A stretch of 13,606 nucleotides of DNA. It comes from DUOH01 sp036562625 (lineage in GTDB: Bacteria; Bacillota; UBA4882; UBA10575). Shown one piece after another: positions 1-6,654 of this stretch. Within the stretch, counting starts at the first letter, position 1, and each line of letters begins with the position of its first letter. The notes beneath the pieces are model-generated. The model was not told the origin of the DNA and did not search any database. It worked only from the letters and a program-made list of their open reading frames with translations. Made by a program: the position numbers and the translations under genes. The stretch spans positions 1 through 13,606 of the forward strand of contig DATCJV010000009.1 of the NCBI GenBank assembly GCA_036562625.1, read 5' to 3'.

Positions 1-53
1 GGCAGTAAATATCTGTGAAACTCATTCTTTAGGGAAAGTAAAAGCTGGTAGAA

Positions 54-818
54 TTAGCTGATTAGCCCATCCACAAACTTTTCAAACTTGTGGTCCGACA
101 TCAACTCATGGGTTCTTAGCTCACCATTGAAGTAAATGCCGCAGGTCCCAAAGGGGCTGCCCAACTCTTGAGCCTCCCGATAAGTTGTCAGCCTGATCAC
201 TTGATGGGGTAGGTTTTTCTTCTTTAAGACACGGGACATCCCCTCAATATACTCTTGGGCAAACGGGCATTGATTGGAGTAGATTAGGGTAAAGCAGGAC
301 TTGTTTGCACACTGTCCTGTCTTCGCCTTCTCGGAAAAGACAGGGGTGGGCGCCTCCGGATCAAGCTTTAGCGCCAGTAATTCAAAGTAGGGGGGAGCCG
401 TATCAACGGTAATAAATCCGTGTTTGATGAAGAAACTCTTCTCTGTTAAGTAGGGTTTCTTCTTGGTGCTGGTCACCACGGCAATGCCCTTCTTTTGCCG
501 GGCGGTTGCATCTGAAAGGCATTCATCCAGCAATTGCCGTCCCAGGCCTGTACCTTTGAATTTACCGGCCACCCACAAACAGTTGATGACGAAATAATCT
601 TGGCCGATGATTGGCTTCCACACCTTTTCAACGGGCATATACTCAATGAAGAGTTTTCCCCGTTCATCAAAACGTCTAAAGACCAAGCCTTCCCGAAATC
701 GCTCCTTTAGCCAGTCCTTTTTTGTTTGGGCCCGCTGCCTGTTTTGTGGATCACCGCCCAAAGCGCAACAGATATGTTCATCTTCCAGGTTGGCCTGGTC
801 AATAGTAAGCAGCCGCAT
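54..818 (-). CDS. GNAT N-acetyltransferase with C-terminal YoaP-like domain
   Basis: This encodes a 254-residue cytoplasmic acyl-CoA-dependent N-acetyltransferase; the substrate is unknown. Residues 1-150 are the GNAT domain. The stretch around 81-98 (LWVAGKFKGTGLGRQLLDE) is the conserved strand, acetyl-CoA pyrophosphate loop and following helix. Residues about 165-254 match the YoaP-type C-terminal extension, which looks thioredoxin-like and carries a single-cysteine CPF motif at 184-186 and a SPFGTCGIYFNGE stretch at 221-233. The opening (LEDEHICCALG) is characteristic of YoaP proteins. The start is set at ATG 818 because GGAGG lies about 8 nt upstream. The longer frame to 869 has only a weak AAAGGATC far upstream, and its extra 17 residues do not resemble the family. 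The family is confident; the in vivo role is not known. Confidence 0.88.
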   Translation of the reverse strand: MRLLTIDQANLEDEHICCALGGDPQNRQRAQTKKDWLKERFREGLVFRRFDERGKLFIEYMPVEKVWKPIIGQDYFVINCLWVAGKFKGTGLGRQLLDECLSDATARQKKGIAVVTSTKKKPYLTEKSFFIKHGFITVDTAPPYFELLALKLDPEAPTPVFSEKAKTGQCANKSCFTLIYSNQCPFAQEYIEGMSRVLKKKNLPHQVIRLTTYREAQELGSPFGTCGIYFNGELRTHELMSDHKFEKFVDGLIS

Positions 819-842
819 CTGAAATCCCTCCATTTCTTCTTC

Positions 843-877
843 ATTGTAGCATTTTAAATATGACAGCATTATGTCAT
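843..877 (-). promoter_or_regulatory. Candidate promoter with dyad operator for the acetyltransferase gene
   Basis: On the minus strand a TACAAT -10 box (843-848) lies 24 bp upstream of the ATG at 818. No good -35 hexamer is visible at 16-18 bp. At that position sits a perfect 6-6-6 dyad, ATGACA-N6-TGTCAT (860-877), whose centre coincides with the expected -35. That placement suits a repressor or activator site for a small dimeric regulator. No regulator gene lies next to it, so this is an inference from layout alone. Confidence 0.35.
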
Positions 878-895
878 GATTGATCCTTTACCCCA

Positions 896-941
896 GCGCA
901 GAATGAACCAACCACCTACTGGCGGTTGGTTCATTCTGCGC
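896..941. repeat. Perfect 18-bp inverted repeat (hairpin) between genes
   Basis: The arms gcgcagaatgaaccaacc (896-913) and their exact complement (924-941) flank a 10-nt loop that can add two more C-G pairs. The right arm begins at the base next to the TAA stop of the flavoprotein gene. On the minus strand, the direction of transcription, the hairpin is followed by TGGGGTAAAGG rather than a U-tract, so it is not a classic intrinsic terminator for that gene. On the plus strand it is followed by TTATTTG. It may act as a 3' RNA-stabilising stem, a bidirectional pause site or a small palindromic repeat. Confidence 0.8.
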
Positions 942-1619
942 TTATTTGTATGGCTGCTCCCTGATTCTTTTGAGCACACCATTTTTTCCAGCCTGGCGTC
1001 TCCAGCCGAAATGACCGCAGCAGACATATAGCCACCTGGGGATGGACGTTTTTCTAAATAAAGCAACTGCCTCGGCAGGGAGCTTCTTGCTTTCGACGAT
1101 GGCTTCTGCTGCCATCTTCAAGGCATTGATCTGCTTTCTAAACATCCCGCCGAAACTGGTCAGGGGTTTTCCGCCAATTGCTTCGCCTCCGCCCAGCGGA
1201 AGTCCGCCCAGCCACTGAAGACCGGTCTTCTCCGCAAAACATCTACAAATAGCCAAGGCTGTGTCATTATGATTTGCTTCCGGAAAACCGGAATTGCAGA
1301 TGGCCATGAAGGTTTGCCCGTCTGCGCGTGGGGGAGAGCTATGCGGATCAGACCGCTGCTCGGCGATGGCTTCCATCACTTTGATTACACCCGATGGAAG
1401 TGAATCCACGTAGAGCGGGAAGAGGAGAATCAGCGCATCACAAGTATTTATGGAGGAAAGAAGTTCTTCCATCCCCTTCTCTTCCTTTAGAGCTTGGTAG
1501 ATCTTGATCTTACGTGTAGTAACACCTTCCCGATCCAACAGCTCCAAGAGGCAATCAGCAAGGGCTTCCGAGTTACTCTGCTTCACTTTGGGGCTGCCGA
1601 TTAATAATAAAACATTCAT
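942..1619 (-). CDS. Flavodoxin-fold NAD(P)H-dependent oxidoreductase
   Basis: This is a 225-residue protein with the NADPH-dependent FMN reductase / flavodoxin fold. The N-terminal strand MNVLLLIGSP followed by KVKQSNSEAL (1-20) forms the FMN phosphate-binding loop. DALILLFPLYVDSLPSGVIK (61-80) is the second flavin-contacting strand and loop, and a third lies near FMAICNSGFPE (104-114). A glycine-rich PLGGGEAIGG segment at 141-150 and a basic C-terminus (after 190) with a CC pair at 200-201 follow. There is no iron-sulfur cysteine motif, unlike its partner. The ATG directly abuts the TAA of the upstream gene, with AAAGGAGGT 11 nt upstream inside that gene, so the two are translationally coupled. 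The electron acceptor is not predictable; a function linked to the partner flavoprotein is likely. Confidence 0.82.
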   Translation of the reverse strand: MNVLLLIGSPKVKQSNSEALADCLLELLDREGVTTRKIKIYQALKEEKGMEELLSSINTCDALILLFPLYVDSLPSGVIKVMEAIAEQRSDPHSSPPRADGQTFMAICNSGFPEANHNDTALAICRCFAEKTGLQWLGGLPLGGGEAIGGKPLTSFGGMFRKQINALKMAAEAIVESKKLPAEAVALFRKTSIPRWLYVCCGHFGWRRQAGKNGVLKRIREQPYK

Positions 1620-2195
1620 TTAAGCGCCTACCTCCTTTAGAAGCTGAACGAGGTTATTACTTATTGCCTCCGGTTCCTGTGTATTTAGGTAAATACCGCA
1701 GCGATAAAGCGGGCTATGTAGATTAATGGCGTTTCTCTCCCCGAGGGTTCTGAAGAGCTCCGCCATTTTCGGGTCGTTCTCCGGCAGTACTCCGATATTA
1801 AGTAACTTAGGATAAGATTTGTATCTGGTTTGATGATGGACTTCTCCCTTGATCTTCATAAAGAACGGCGAAAGCAAAGGGATCAGGCGATCCATCGCTT
1901 TCTTCAGTTCGGAGGAGTAACCGCCAAAGGTAATTGAAGTGAGATTAATCAGCAGATTGCTTCTGATCACAGAGGCGGCAATCTCCCGGCCTTCATCGGG
2001 AATAACGCAAACACCGGGGGTTTTTACCCAACAACCGAAACAGCCTAGGCAAGGGGCGATTTTTTTCTCAGCTAGTCTGATCTCCTTGAAGAGGTGGCCG
2101 TTCTTTTCCAGCTCTTGTCGGCAGATCTTGCTGATCAACTCTGTGGTGGGATCATGTTGCACCGTACGTGAACCGTTCAACAACAATACTCGCAC
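1620..2195 (-). CDS. Flavodoxin-family iron-sulfur flavoprotein (ISF-like)
   Basis: This is a 191-residue flavodoxin-fold protein. The N-terminus MRVLLLNGSRTVQHDPT is the FMN phosphate-binding loop. Cysteines 49, 52, 55 and 63 form a compact CX2CX2CX7C motif (CLGCFGCW...GVCV), as in iron-sulfur flavoproteins, where such a motif binds a [4Fe-4S] cluster that passes electrons to FMN. Some family members keep the cysteines without a demonstrated cluster. SITFGGYSSELKKAMDR (87-103) is the second flavin loop and substrate-facing helix. The start is the GTG at 2195, preceded by GAGGAGG with an A-rich 6-nt spacer. A frame open to 2270 adds 25 residues that do not fit the fold and lack a ribosome site. 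The gene abuts the next flavoprotein gene with no gap, giving a two-gene redox operon. Confidence 0.83.
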   Translation of the reverse strand: MRVLLLNGSRTVQHDPTTELISKICRQELEKNGHLFKEIRLAEKKIAPCLGCFGCWVKTPGVCVIPDEGREIAASVIRSNLLINLTSITFGGYSSELKKAMDRLIPLLSPFFMKIKGEVHHQTRYKSYPKLLNIGVLPENDPKMAELFRTLGERNAINLHSPLYRCGIYLNTQEPEAISNNLVQLLKEVGA

Positions 2196-2335
2196 TTTTT
2201 TCCTCCTCAGTTTGATAATCAGATATACCCGCATACCGGCAACAGCCGGGACAGACAATCCACGCCGCAACCTCTTTGGGAGTGACCTTCATTCGTCCAC
2301 AGCCAGTCACTAAGGGTCTTGTCCGTGGTTGAACC
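2196..2335. other. 140-bp spacer between the envelope operon and the flavoprotein pair
   Basis: This is the leader of the iron-sulfur flavoprotein gene. It contains a short dyad AGTGAC (2281-2286) / GTCACT (2306-2311) and no convincing terminator for the operon that ends at 2336. A weak -35/-10 pair (TTGTCT, 17 bp, TATGCG) can be drawn on the minus strand but is unconvincing. A 46-codon reading frame (2292 down to 2152) runs through it into the flavoprotein gene; see findings. Confidence 0.5.
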
Positions 2336-3364
2336 TCAAAACTCAGCTGGCCCGGGGAAGAAGGTATCCAGATAAAGCAGGATTTGTTGATGGCCTTCCT
2401 CAGTGACTACTCCTTCCAAGCGCAAGTCGAACAGGCCGAGTTCAAGAAGGAGACCCGCTCCCACACTATGGTGAAATTTCAAATCGCGCGGGGCTTCGCC
2501 GATCTGCAGCAAACCGGCGGCATCCGCAAAGGCCGTGATCTGCAAGAGACTGGCCAAGGGTAGATCACTGTAAGGGAAGGGTTGAAATAGTTTTTCCATA
2601 GTGATCGCGAAAAACCTGTCGCCTGTCTTCACTTTGTTGTCATAACCTCTGACCAGATCGGCCAGATCAAAACAGGGGACAATCCGGTTGCAAAAGTCAC
2701 TATACCCGGCCCGTGTTTTCCAGCGAAAACTGCCACTCTGTATAGGCAGGGTCCAGGTAGTGGTGGTGAAAGTCTGGTCACTACCGTTTGGTTGCCCGGA
2801 GGTGATTGCCATATGAAAATAAACAGTTTTCTTCCAGTCCTGATAGAGTAGTCTATTATAGTTGAGATGGAGATGAGTAACTTTTACGGCTTCTGGATAG
2901 AGGGCGTGGACAGTTGACCCTCCAGAGCGGCCGGCGCTGATCTCTCCAGTGAAGATGGTGGCCTGGAAACTTGTTGTCCTGTCCTTCCAATGAAGACTTC
3001 CTGCCCAACCATGGTGAAAAGGATAACCGGCCACTTCATGGCTGGGCCAGTACCCGTAATTCAGATCCAGCCAGGTTTGGGCGTGATTCCGGGTCAGGTT
3101 AAGGTGTAGGTCAATTCTTCCCCCTACTTTGTAAGCTCGCTTTTCATAATCCAGGTCAAAACCGGCCCATAAATACGGGGTAACAGTCTGTTCTGCACCT
3201 TCAACCGCCAACCCTAAAACCGCCTGGTCGGACAGGTAAGGGAAGATCGGTTCAACTTTGCCCAGGGATAGAGAGGAGCACAGCGGCAGCAAAGAGAAGG
3301 AAAGCAAAAACAGGGAGAGTAGTTTGGCGATTGGGCATGGCATTAATTTGGGTTTTCTTTTCAT
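2336..3364 (-). CDS. Omp85-family outer-membrane beta-barrel without POTRA domains
   Basis: This is a 342-residue exported protein. Residues 1-35 are a signal peptide with a basic n-region (MKRKPK) and the hydrophobic core LLSLFLLSFSLLPL. The remainder is rich in alternating, aromatic-bounded beta strands. The C-terminal third matches the Omp85/surface-antigen barrel: VRGY at 238-241 (the lid-loop motif of BamA-type barrels), a G.RFFAITMEKLF strand (248-260), LQITAFADAAG (274-284) and HSVGAGLLLELGLFDLRLEG (299-318). No POTRA repeats precede the barrel, so it resembles the single-domain Omp85 group rather than BamA or TamA. The chain ends in phenylalanine, common in outer-membrane proteins. 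ATG 3364 has AAAGGAG 10 nt upstream. It is the last gene of the six-gene operon, 17 bp after the previous one. Expected location is the outer membrane; role unknown. Confidence 0.72.
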   Translation of the reverse strand: MKRKPKLMPCPIAKLLSLFLLSFSLLPLCSSLSLGKVEPIFPYLSDQAVLGLAVEGAEQTVTPYLWAGFDLDYEKRAYKVGGRIDLHLNLTRNHAQTWLDLNYGYWPSHEVAGYPFHHGWAGSLHWKDRTTSFQATIFTGEISAGRSGGSTVHALYPEAVKVTHLHLNYNRLLYQDWKKTVYFHMAITSGQPNGSDQTFTTTTWTLPIQSGSFRWKTRAGYSDFCNRIVPCFDLADLVRGYDNKVKTGDRFFAITMEKLFQPFPYSDLPLASLLQITAFADAAGLLQIGEAPRDLKFHHSVGAGLLLELGLFDLRLEGVVTEEGHQQILLYLDTFFPGPAEF

Positions 3365-3381
3365 TTTGGCCTGCTCCTTTC

Positions 3382-4569
3382 TTATAATACTGCCCGCAGC
3401 TCAAGTGTGACCAGTAAATCCACTGGAGAAGCGCTGATTTTGCGCTTTTCCGAGCCGGTAAAGAAGAAGACTTCAAGCGAGGGGATGAACCGGTCCAGAG
3501 CGGTGTATTCCAGGAGCAGTTTATAATAGCGGCCGCCATCACTGAGGTTCCAGAGACTCTCCACCCCCCATTGCCAGGTGGCCAGGAAAGCGGAGTAATT
3601 ATTGACCGCCCAGATTAGACTGGTATCCGCACTGCCGGATTGATGCAATACTTCGCAGACGATGACTTTTGCGCCGAATGTATATTCTCCGCCGATCAGA
3701 CAATCCACTTGCGTAGTTGGGCTCTCTTCCTTTGTCTCCTGTGTATATCTTAGGTTTAAACTACCGTGCATAGCCAAGCCGTTCAAGAAATCCCTGGAGG
3801 TGTCAAAACCCAGGTTGTAGCAGGCAGGTGTCAGAGCGTCCTGGGGGTGACTTTGATAGGAAAAGACAAACTCATAATCACTGGCGGTCAGGAATCTTCC
3901 AGTTCTAAGCCAGGCGGTTAAGGCGCCTGGCTTAGAACTGATCCCCACTGGTGCGGCCTGCTTCTTCAGTGACTGATCAGTAGAGGTCGCTGCCCCGACT
4001 ATTACATGCTGCCGCTCCTTGGTTTTAGTCCACTGCGCGCCCCAGAAATAGCCCTCCGGCAGGGGATAGGTGGGAGTCCGGCTGAAGGATTTACCCCACT
4101 CCCAATCTTCCTTGCCCACTTCGCAAAGGTAGTCTTCTTCGCCGGTATTAATCACTGTATTGAACACTAGCTCTTGTACAGCACAGCTTGAGAAGAAGCT
4201 GGTGGAGGCATTAGCGGTAGTGATGATCCCTAAGACATAATGCCAATCTTCCTTCGGAAGCAGCCCGGAGGCTTTCATTTCGAAGACAGCTTCGTTGGTG
4301 AGATGGTCTGTGCACAAGGGGTGCTCATCAGTAAAATGGAGGTATGTAAAAGTGGAAGAAAGTTCAAAGTCCATCTCCGGCCATTCCCGGGCGTACGCAG
4401 GTGGCGAAGGTAGAAAGCACAGAGTCAAACCCGATAGAAGCAGAAGGAAGGCCAACCGTGTTAGGCGCAGCACAGACAGGGGGAGAGAGACACGTCTAAT
4501 CGTGGTTCTTCCCGCGTATGGGCAATCTTCACCGGGAACTGTGGCCTTAGGGACTTGACCGTTACCCAT
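3382..4569 (-). CDS. Exported protein, probable outer-membrane beta-barrel
   Basis: This is a 395-residue protein that I cannot place in a named family. A hydrophobic core (LAFLLLLSGLTLCFLPS) ends at a good signal-peptidase site, PPAYA|REWP (about residues 54-63). It is preceded by an unusually long n-region of roughly 40 residues. The mature part is almost all short amphipathic strands with aromatic ends (DFELSSTFTYLHF, YEFVFSYQSH, SLEVFFFTG, LLVTLELRAVL), which is the look of a transmembrane beta-barrel. Six or more scattered cysteines are unusual for a barrel. AGGAGGT lies upstream of both the GTG at 4572 and the ATG at 4569; I chose the ATG, but either fits. It follows the LolA-like gene by 11-14 bp and precedes the Omp85 gene by 17 bp. 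Barrel identity is inferred from pattern and context. Confidence 0.6.
   Translation of the reverse strand: MGNGQVPKATVPGEDCPYAGRTTIRRVSLPLSVLRLTRLAFLLLLSGLTLCFLPSPPAYAREWPEMDFELSSTFTYLHFTDEHPLCTDHLTNEAVFEMKASGLLPKEDWHYVLGIITTANASTSFFSSCAVQELVFNTVINTGEEDYLCEVGKEDWEWGKSFSRTPTYPLPEGYFWGAQWTKTKERQHVIVGAATSTDQSLKKQAAPVGISSKPGALTAWLRTGRFLTASDYEFVFSYQSHPQDALTPACYNLGFDTSRDFLNGLAMHGSLNLRYTQETKEESPTTQVDCLIGGEYTFGAKVIVCEVLHQSGSADTSLIWAVNNYSAFLATWQWGVESLWNLSDGGRYYKLLLEYTALDRFIPSLEVFFFTGSEKRKISASPVDLLVTLELRAVL
3900..3940. repeat. Perfect 17-bp inverted repeat inside the barrel gene
   Basis: The arms cagttctaagccaggcg (3900-3916) and the exact complement (3924-3940) flank a 7-nt loop, gttaagg. The palindrome lies within the coding frame, where it encodes about residues 210-223 (SKPGALTAWLRTG). 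A perfect 17-bp stem is far beyond chance for a window this size, and the mRNA would fold into a very stable hairpin. Confidence 0.9.
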
Positions 4570-4583
4570 CACCGGGATACCTC

Positions 4584-5432
4584 CTATTCTTGGTTTCCGG
4601 TCTTAATGATCTGTTTTGCCTTGTTCATCATCATTGGCTGAAAAGCGGCAGGGGGGAGCTGTTTCTCTACGATATTCAGAAATTTTAAGGTGGTTTGCTG
4701 CTCCTTCTCCATCAGGAGGTTTTTGACGGTGATTTCCCCCACTTCATGGCCGTTTATGAAACGGTAATTACTGTAGATCAGTTCTTTTAATGGTTGACCG
4801 TTGATGGCCAACAACTGAACCCGCTTTATATTTCTATCTTCCATCCCCACCCACATCGTTGCTCTTTGATAGGCTGTGCGTTTATCCAAAGCAACCAGCT
4901 GCAGTTGATATTCAGTCTCTGTTTCCGCACTTGCTTCGATCCTGTAATCGTTCAGGTAATCAATACCAACGGTTTCAGCGATTCCGGCCTGACCAAAGAG
5001 TTTCTGCTGGGCGGAGATGCGAAGCGGCCGCCGCATGCCTGCTTGGAGGATCCAGGTATTGTACCCAACAACCAGATAACAATCGTCTTTCATGCGTTCC
5101 GGTTCTTCGAAGGTTACCAGTTGACTGCCGGATTCATCCAGATAAACTTTGATTCTGGCTCGATCTTGCTGTGTGCCGTTGAAGGTGACGGCTTCTATCT
5201 CCAAGAGAAAAGAACCTTCACCCAGACCTTGCCGGTGATAAAGGTCTTCCAGGACGGTCCGGGGAGAAAAAACCGCCCAGGAAGGGATGGGGTGGAGCAA
5301 CAGCAGAAGGCAGAGCAGCAGGGGATAGCCCCATACCCGTCTGCGCTTTGCTGATGGCTGATTCCCGGCCAGAGCAGTAACGGGTCCATAGGCAAATAAT
5401 TTATATTTATATGGAAAGGCTGATTTTTTCAT
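4584..5432 (-). CDS. LolA-like outer-membrane lipoprotein-sorting protein
   Basis: This is a 282-residue exported protein of the LolA / COG2834-like type: a half-barrel that carries a lipid anchor across the space outside the inner membrane. After a signal sequence (core YPLLLCLLLLLHPIP, cleavage near PSWA at 50-53), the fold starts at SPRTVLEDLY. Diagnostic segments are FEEPERMKDDCYLVVGYNTW (108-127), then RPLRIS..QKLFGQAG (135-150) and the TVGIDYLNDY segment (154-163), with later strands around 219-255. The start is ATG 5432, with GAGGAGGAGA about 6 nt upstream. A GTG at 5450 in the same frame overlaps that ribosome site and is rejected. The n-region, about 35 residues, is unusually long. 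It lies 19 bp after the permease gene, which supports a carrier role for material released by that transporter. Nothing here resembles LolB. Confidence 0.8.
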   Translation of the reverse strand: MKKSAFPYKYKLFAYGPVTALAGNQPSAKRRRVWGYPLLLCLLLLLHPIPSWAVFSPRTVLEDLYHRQGLGEGSFLLEIEAVTFNGTQQDRARIKVYLDESGSQLVTFEEPERMKDDCYLVVGYNTWILQAGMRRPLRISAQQKLFGQAGIAETVGIDYLNDYRIEASAETETEYQLQLVALDKRTAYQRATMWVGMEDRNIKRVQLLAINGQPLKELIYSNYRFINGHEVGEITVKNLLMEKEQQTTLKFLNIVEKQLPPAAFQPMMMNKAKQIIKTGNQE

Positions 5433-5451
5433 CGTTATTCTCCTCCTCACT

Positions 5452-6654
5452 TCATATGTGCCGCATAATCTCTACAATATTGAGTTTTACTCCTTTGATG
5501 GCTGGGAAGAAAGCGGATAGAATCGTCGAGCACAGGACGATGCAGAAGGGGAGTAAAACGTTACCTACCGACTGGTTGATGACGAGGGGGACCGGATCGC
5601 TAAAGGATGGTGGGACATACGAGATTTGTAAGCTGTTAATCAGGGCGCCCATTCCCCAACCAAGGCAGAGTCCAAGGATTCCGCCGGTAATCCCTTGGAC
5701 CAAGCCTTCTTGGATCAGGAGGAAGAATACCTGGCGCCGCTTGGCGCCGATGGAGCGGATGGTCCCAATTTCATTCATTCTTTCAAAGAAGGCCATGGAC
5801 ATTATCTCCAGGATACTGAAGAAGACCAAGACGAAGACGATGAGCGAGAGGAAGTAGAAGATTGTTTCGAACATCCCTTTCACCTGGTGATACATGACGG
5901 CCAGATCCGACCAGCTTTTGATCTCCAGCTCCAGTCCGGCGGCGGTAAAACGCGCCAGCAGTCTTGTTTTGACCTCCGGCGCCAATGCCGTATCCTTGAG
6001 TCGAACTACGAATTTCTCCACTCCGTCGGTATTTAGCAAGGTCTGAACATAGGTGAGGGGAAGGATGACATAAAAGCCGTCCAGCTCAGAGATGCCTGTA
6101 GTAAAGGTGCCGGAAACCTGTAAGCTGCCGGAGTTGTAAGCCCCATCCAAGGTTGTAACCATCATGGAGACCCAATCTTCCGTTTGGACGTGGAGTTTTT
6201 TCTCTACTCCCTCACCGAGCAGTACCAGGTTCTGATCACCGGGAAACAGGTTCAGTCCGGAGGTGATTGAGTAGCTGAGCCCCAGGTTATTACCGGGTTC
6301 GATTCCCCACCCGCTAACGATGACACTCCCGTCTTCCGTGCCCAGAATCCCGGAACAATTCAATTGGGTGGTAAAACCGGAGATTGCCTCTTCGTCACGG
6401 AGGATCTTTTCGATACTTTCCATTTCGTTTTTGGATAAAAGCAATTGCTCTGTTTTCTCTGCATCCCAATGGCCTTTCCTAGCGATCTGGAGATCTCCGT
6501 ATTGTTCAACGGACATCAGTTTTAGACCGTCATTGGTGGCGGTATTATATCCGATCTCCAAGTACAAGACAGCCACCCCGACCATGGAGATGAGCAGGCA
6601 CATGAGCGACCGGCGTTTATTGCGCAGAATATTGCGACAGGCGATCTTGAACAT
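5452..6654 (-). CDS. ABC transporter permease, LolC/E-MacB (FtsX-like) type
   Basis: This is a 400-residue inner-membrane permease with the standard type VII topology. One helix is near the N-terminus (about 17-36). A large extracytoplasmic domain of the MacB-PCD type spans about 40-255. Three helices follow at about 264-287, 313-340 and 366-385. ERMNEIGTIRSIGAKRRQVF (291-310) is the conserved cytoplasmic coupling segment that contacts the ATPase. The ending FPAIKGVKLNIVEIMRHI is typical of FtsX-family permeases. Such proteins use ATP-driven shape changes to extrude lipoproteins or other envelope substrates rather than moving solutes through a pore. ATG 6654 is preferred over the GTG at 6663 because AAGGAG sits 10 nt from the ATG but only about 1 nt from the GTG. 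It overlaps the ATPase gene by 38 nt. Only one permease gene is present, so a homodimer is expected. Confidence 0.9.
   Translation of the reverse strand: MFKIACRNILRNKRRSLMCLLISMVGVAVLYLEIGYNTATNDGLKLMSVEQYGDLQIARKGHWDAEKTEQLLLSKNEMESIEKILRDEEAISGFTTQLNCSGILGTEDGSVIVSGWGIEPGNNLGLSYSITSGLNLFPGDQNLVLLGEGVEKKLHVQTEDWVSMMVTTLDGAYNSGSLQVSGTFTTGISELDGFYVILPLTYVQTLLNTDGVEKFVVRLKDTALAPEVKTRLLARFTAAGLELEIKSWSDLAVMYHQVKGMFETIFYFLSLIVFVLVFFSILEIMSMAFFERMNEIGTIRSIGAKRRQVFFLLIQEGLVQGITGGILGLCLGWGMGALINSLQISYVPPSFSDPVPLVINQSVGNVLLPFCIVLCSTILSAFFPAIKGVKLNIVEIMRHI

Noticed and set aside
1939..2313. 124-codon plus-strand frame opposite the iron-sulfur flavoprotein
   Set aside because: It is antisense to conserved motifs, serine- and leucine-rich, and lacks a ribosome site.
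4794..5354. 186-codon plus-strand frame opposite the LolA-like gene
   Set aside because: It is antisense to a gene with clear family motifs; the composition is that of a reverse-strand shadow.
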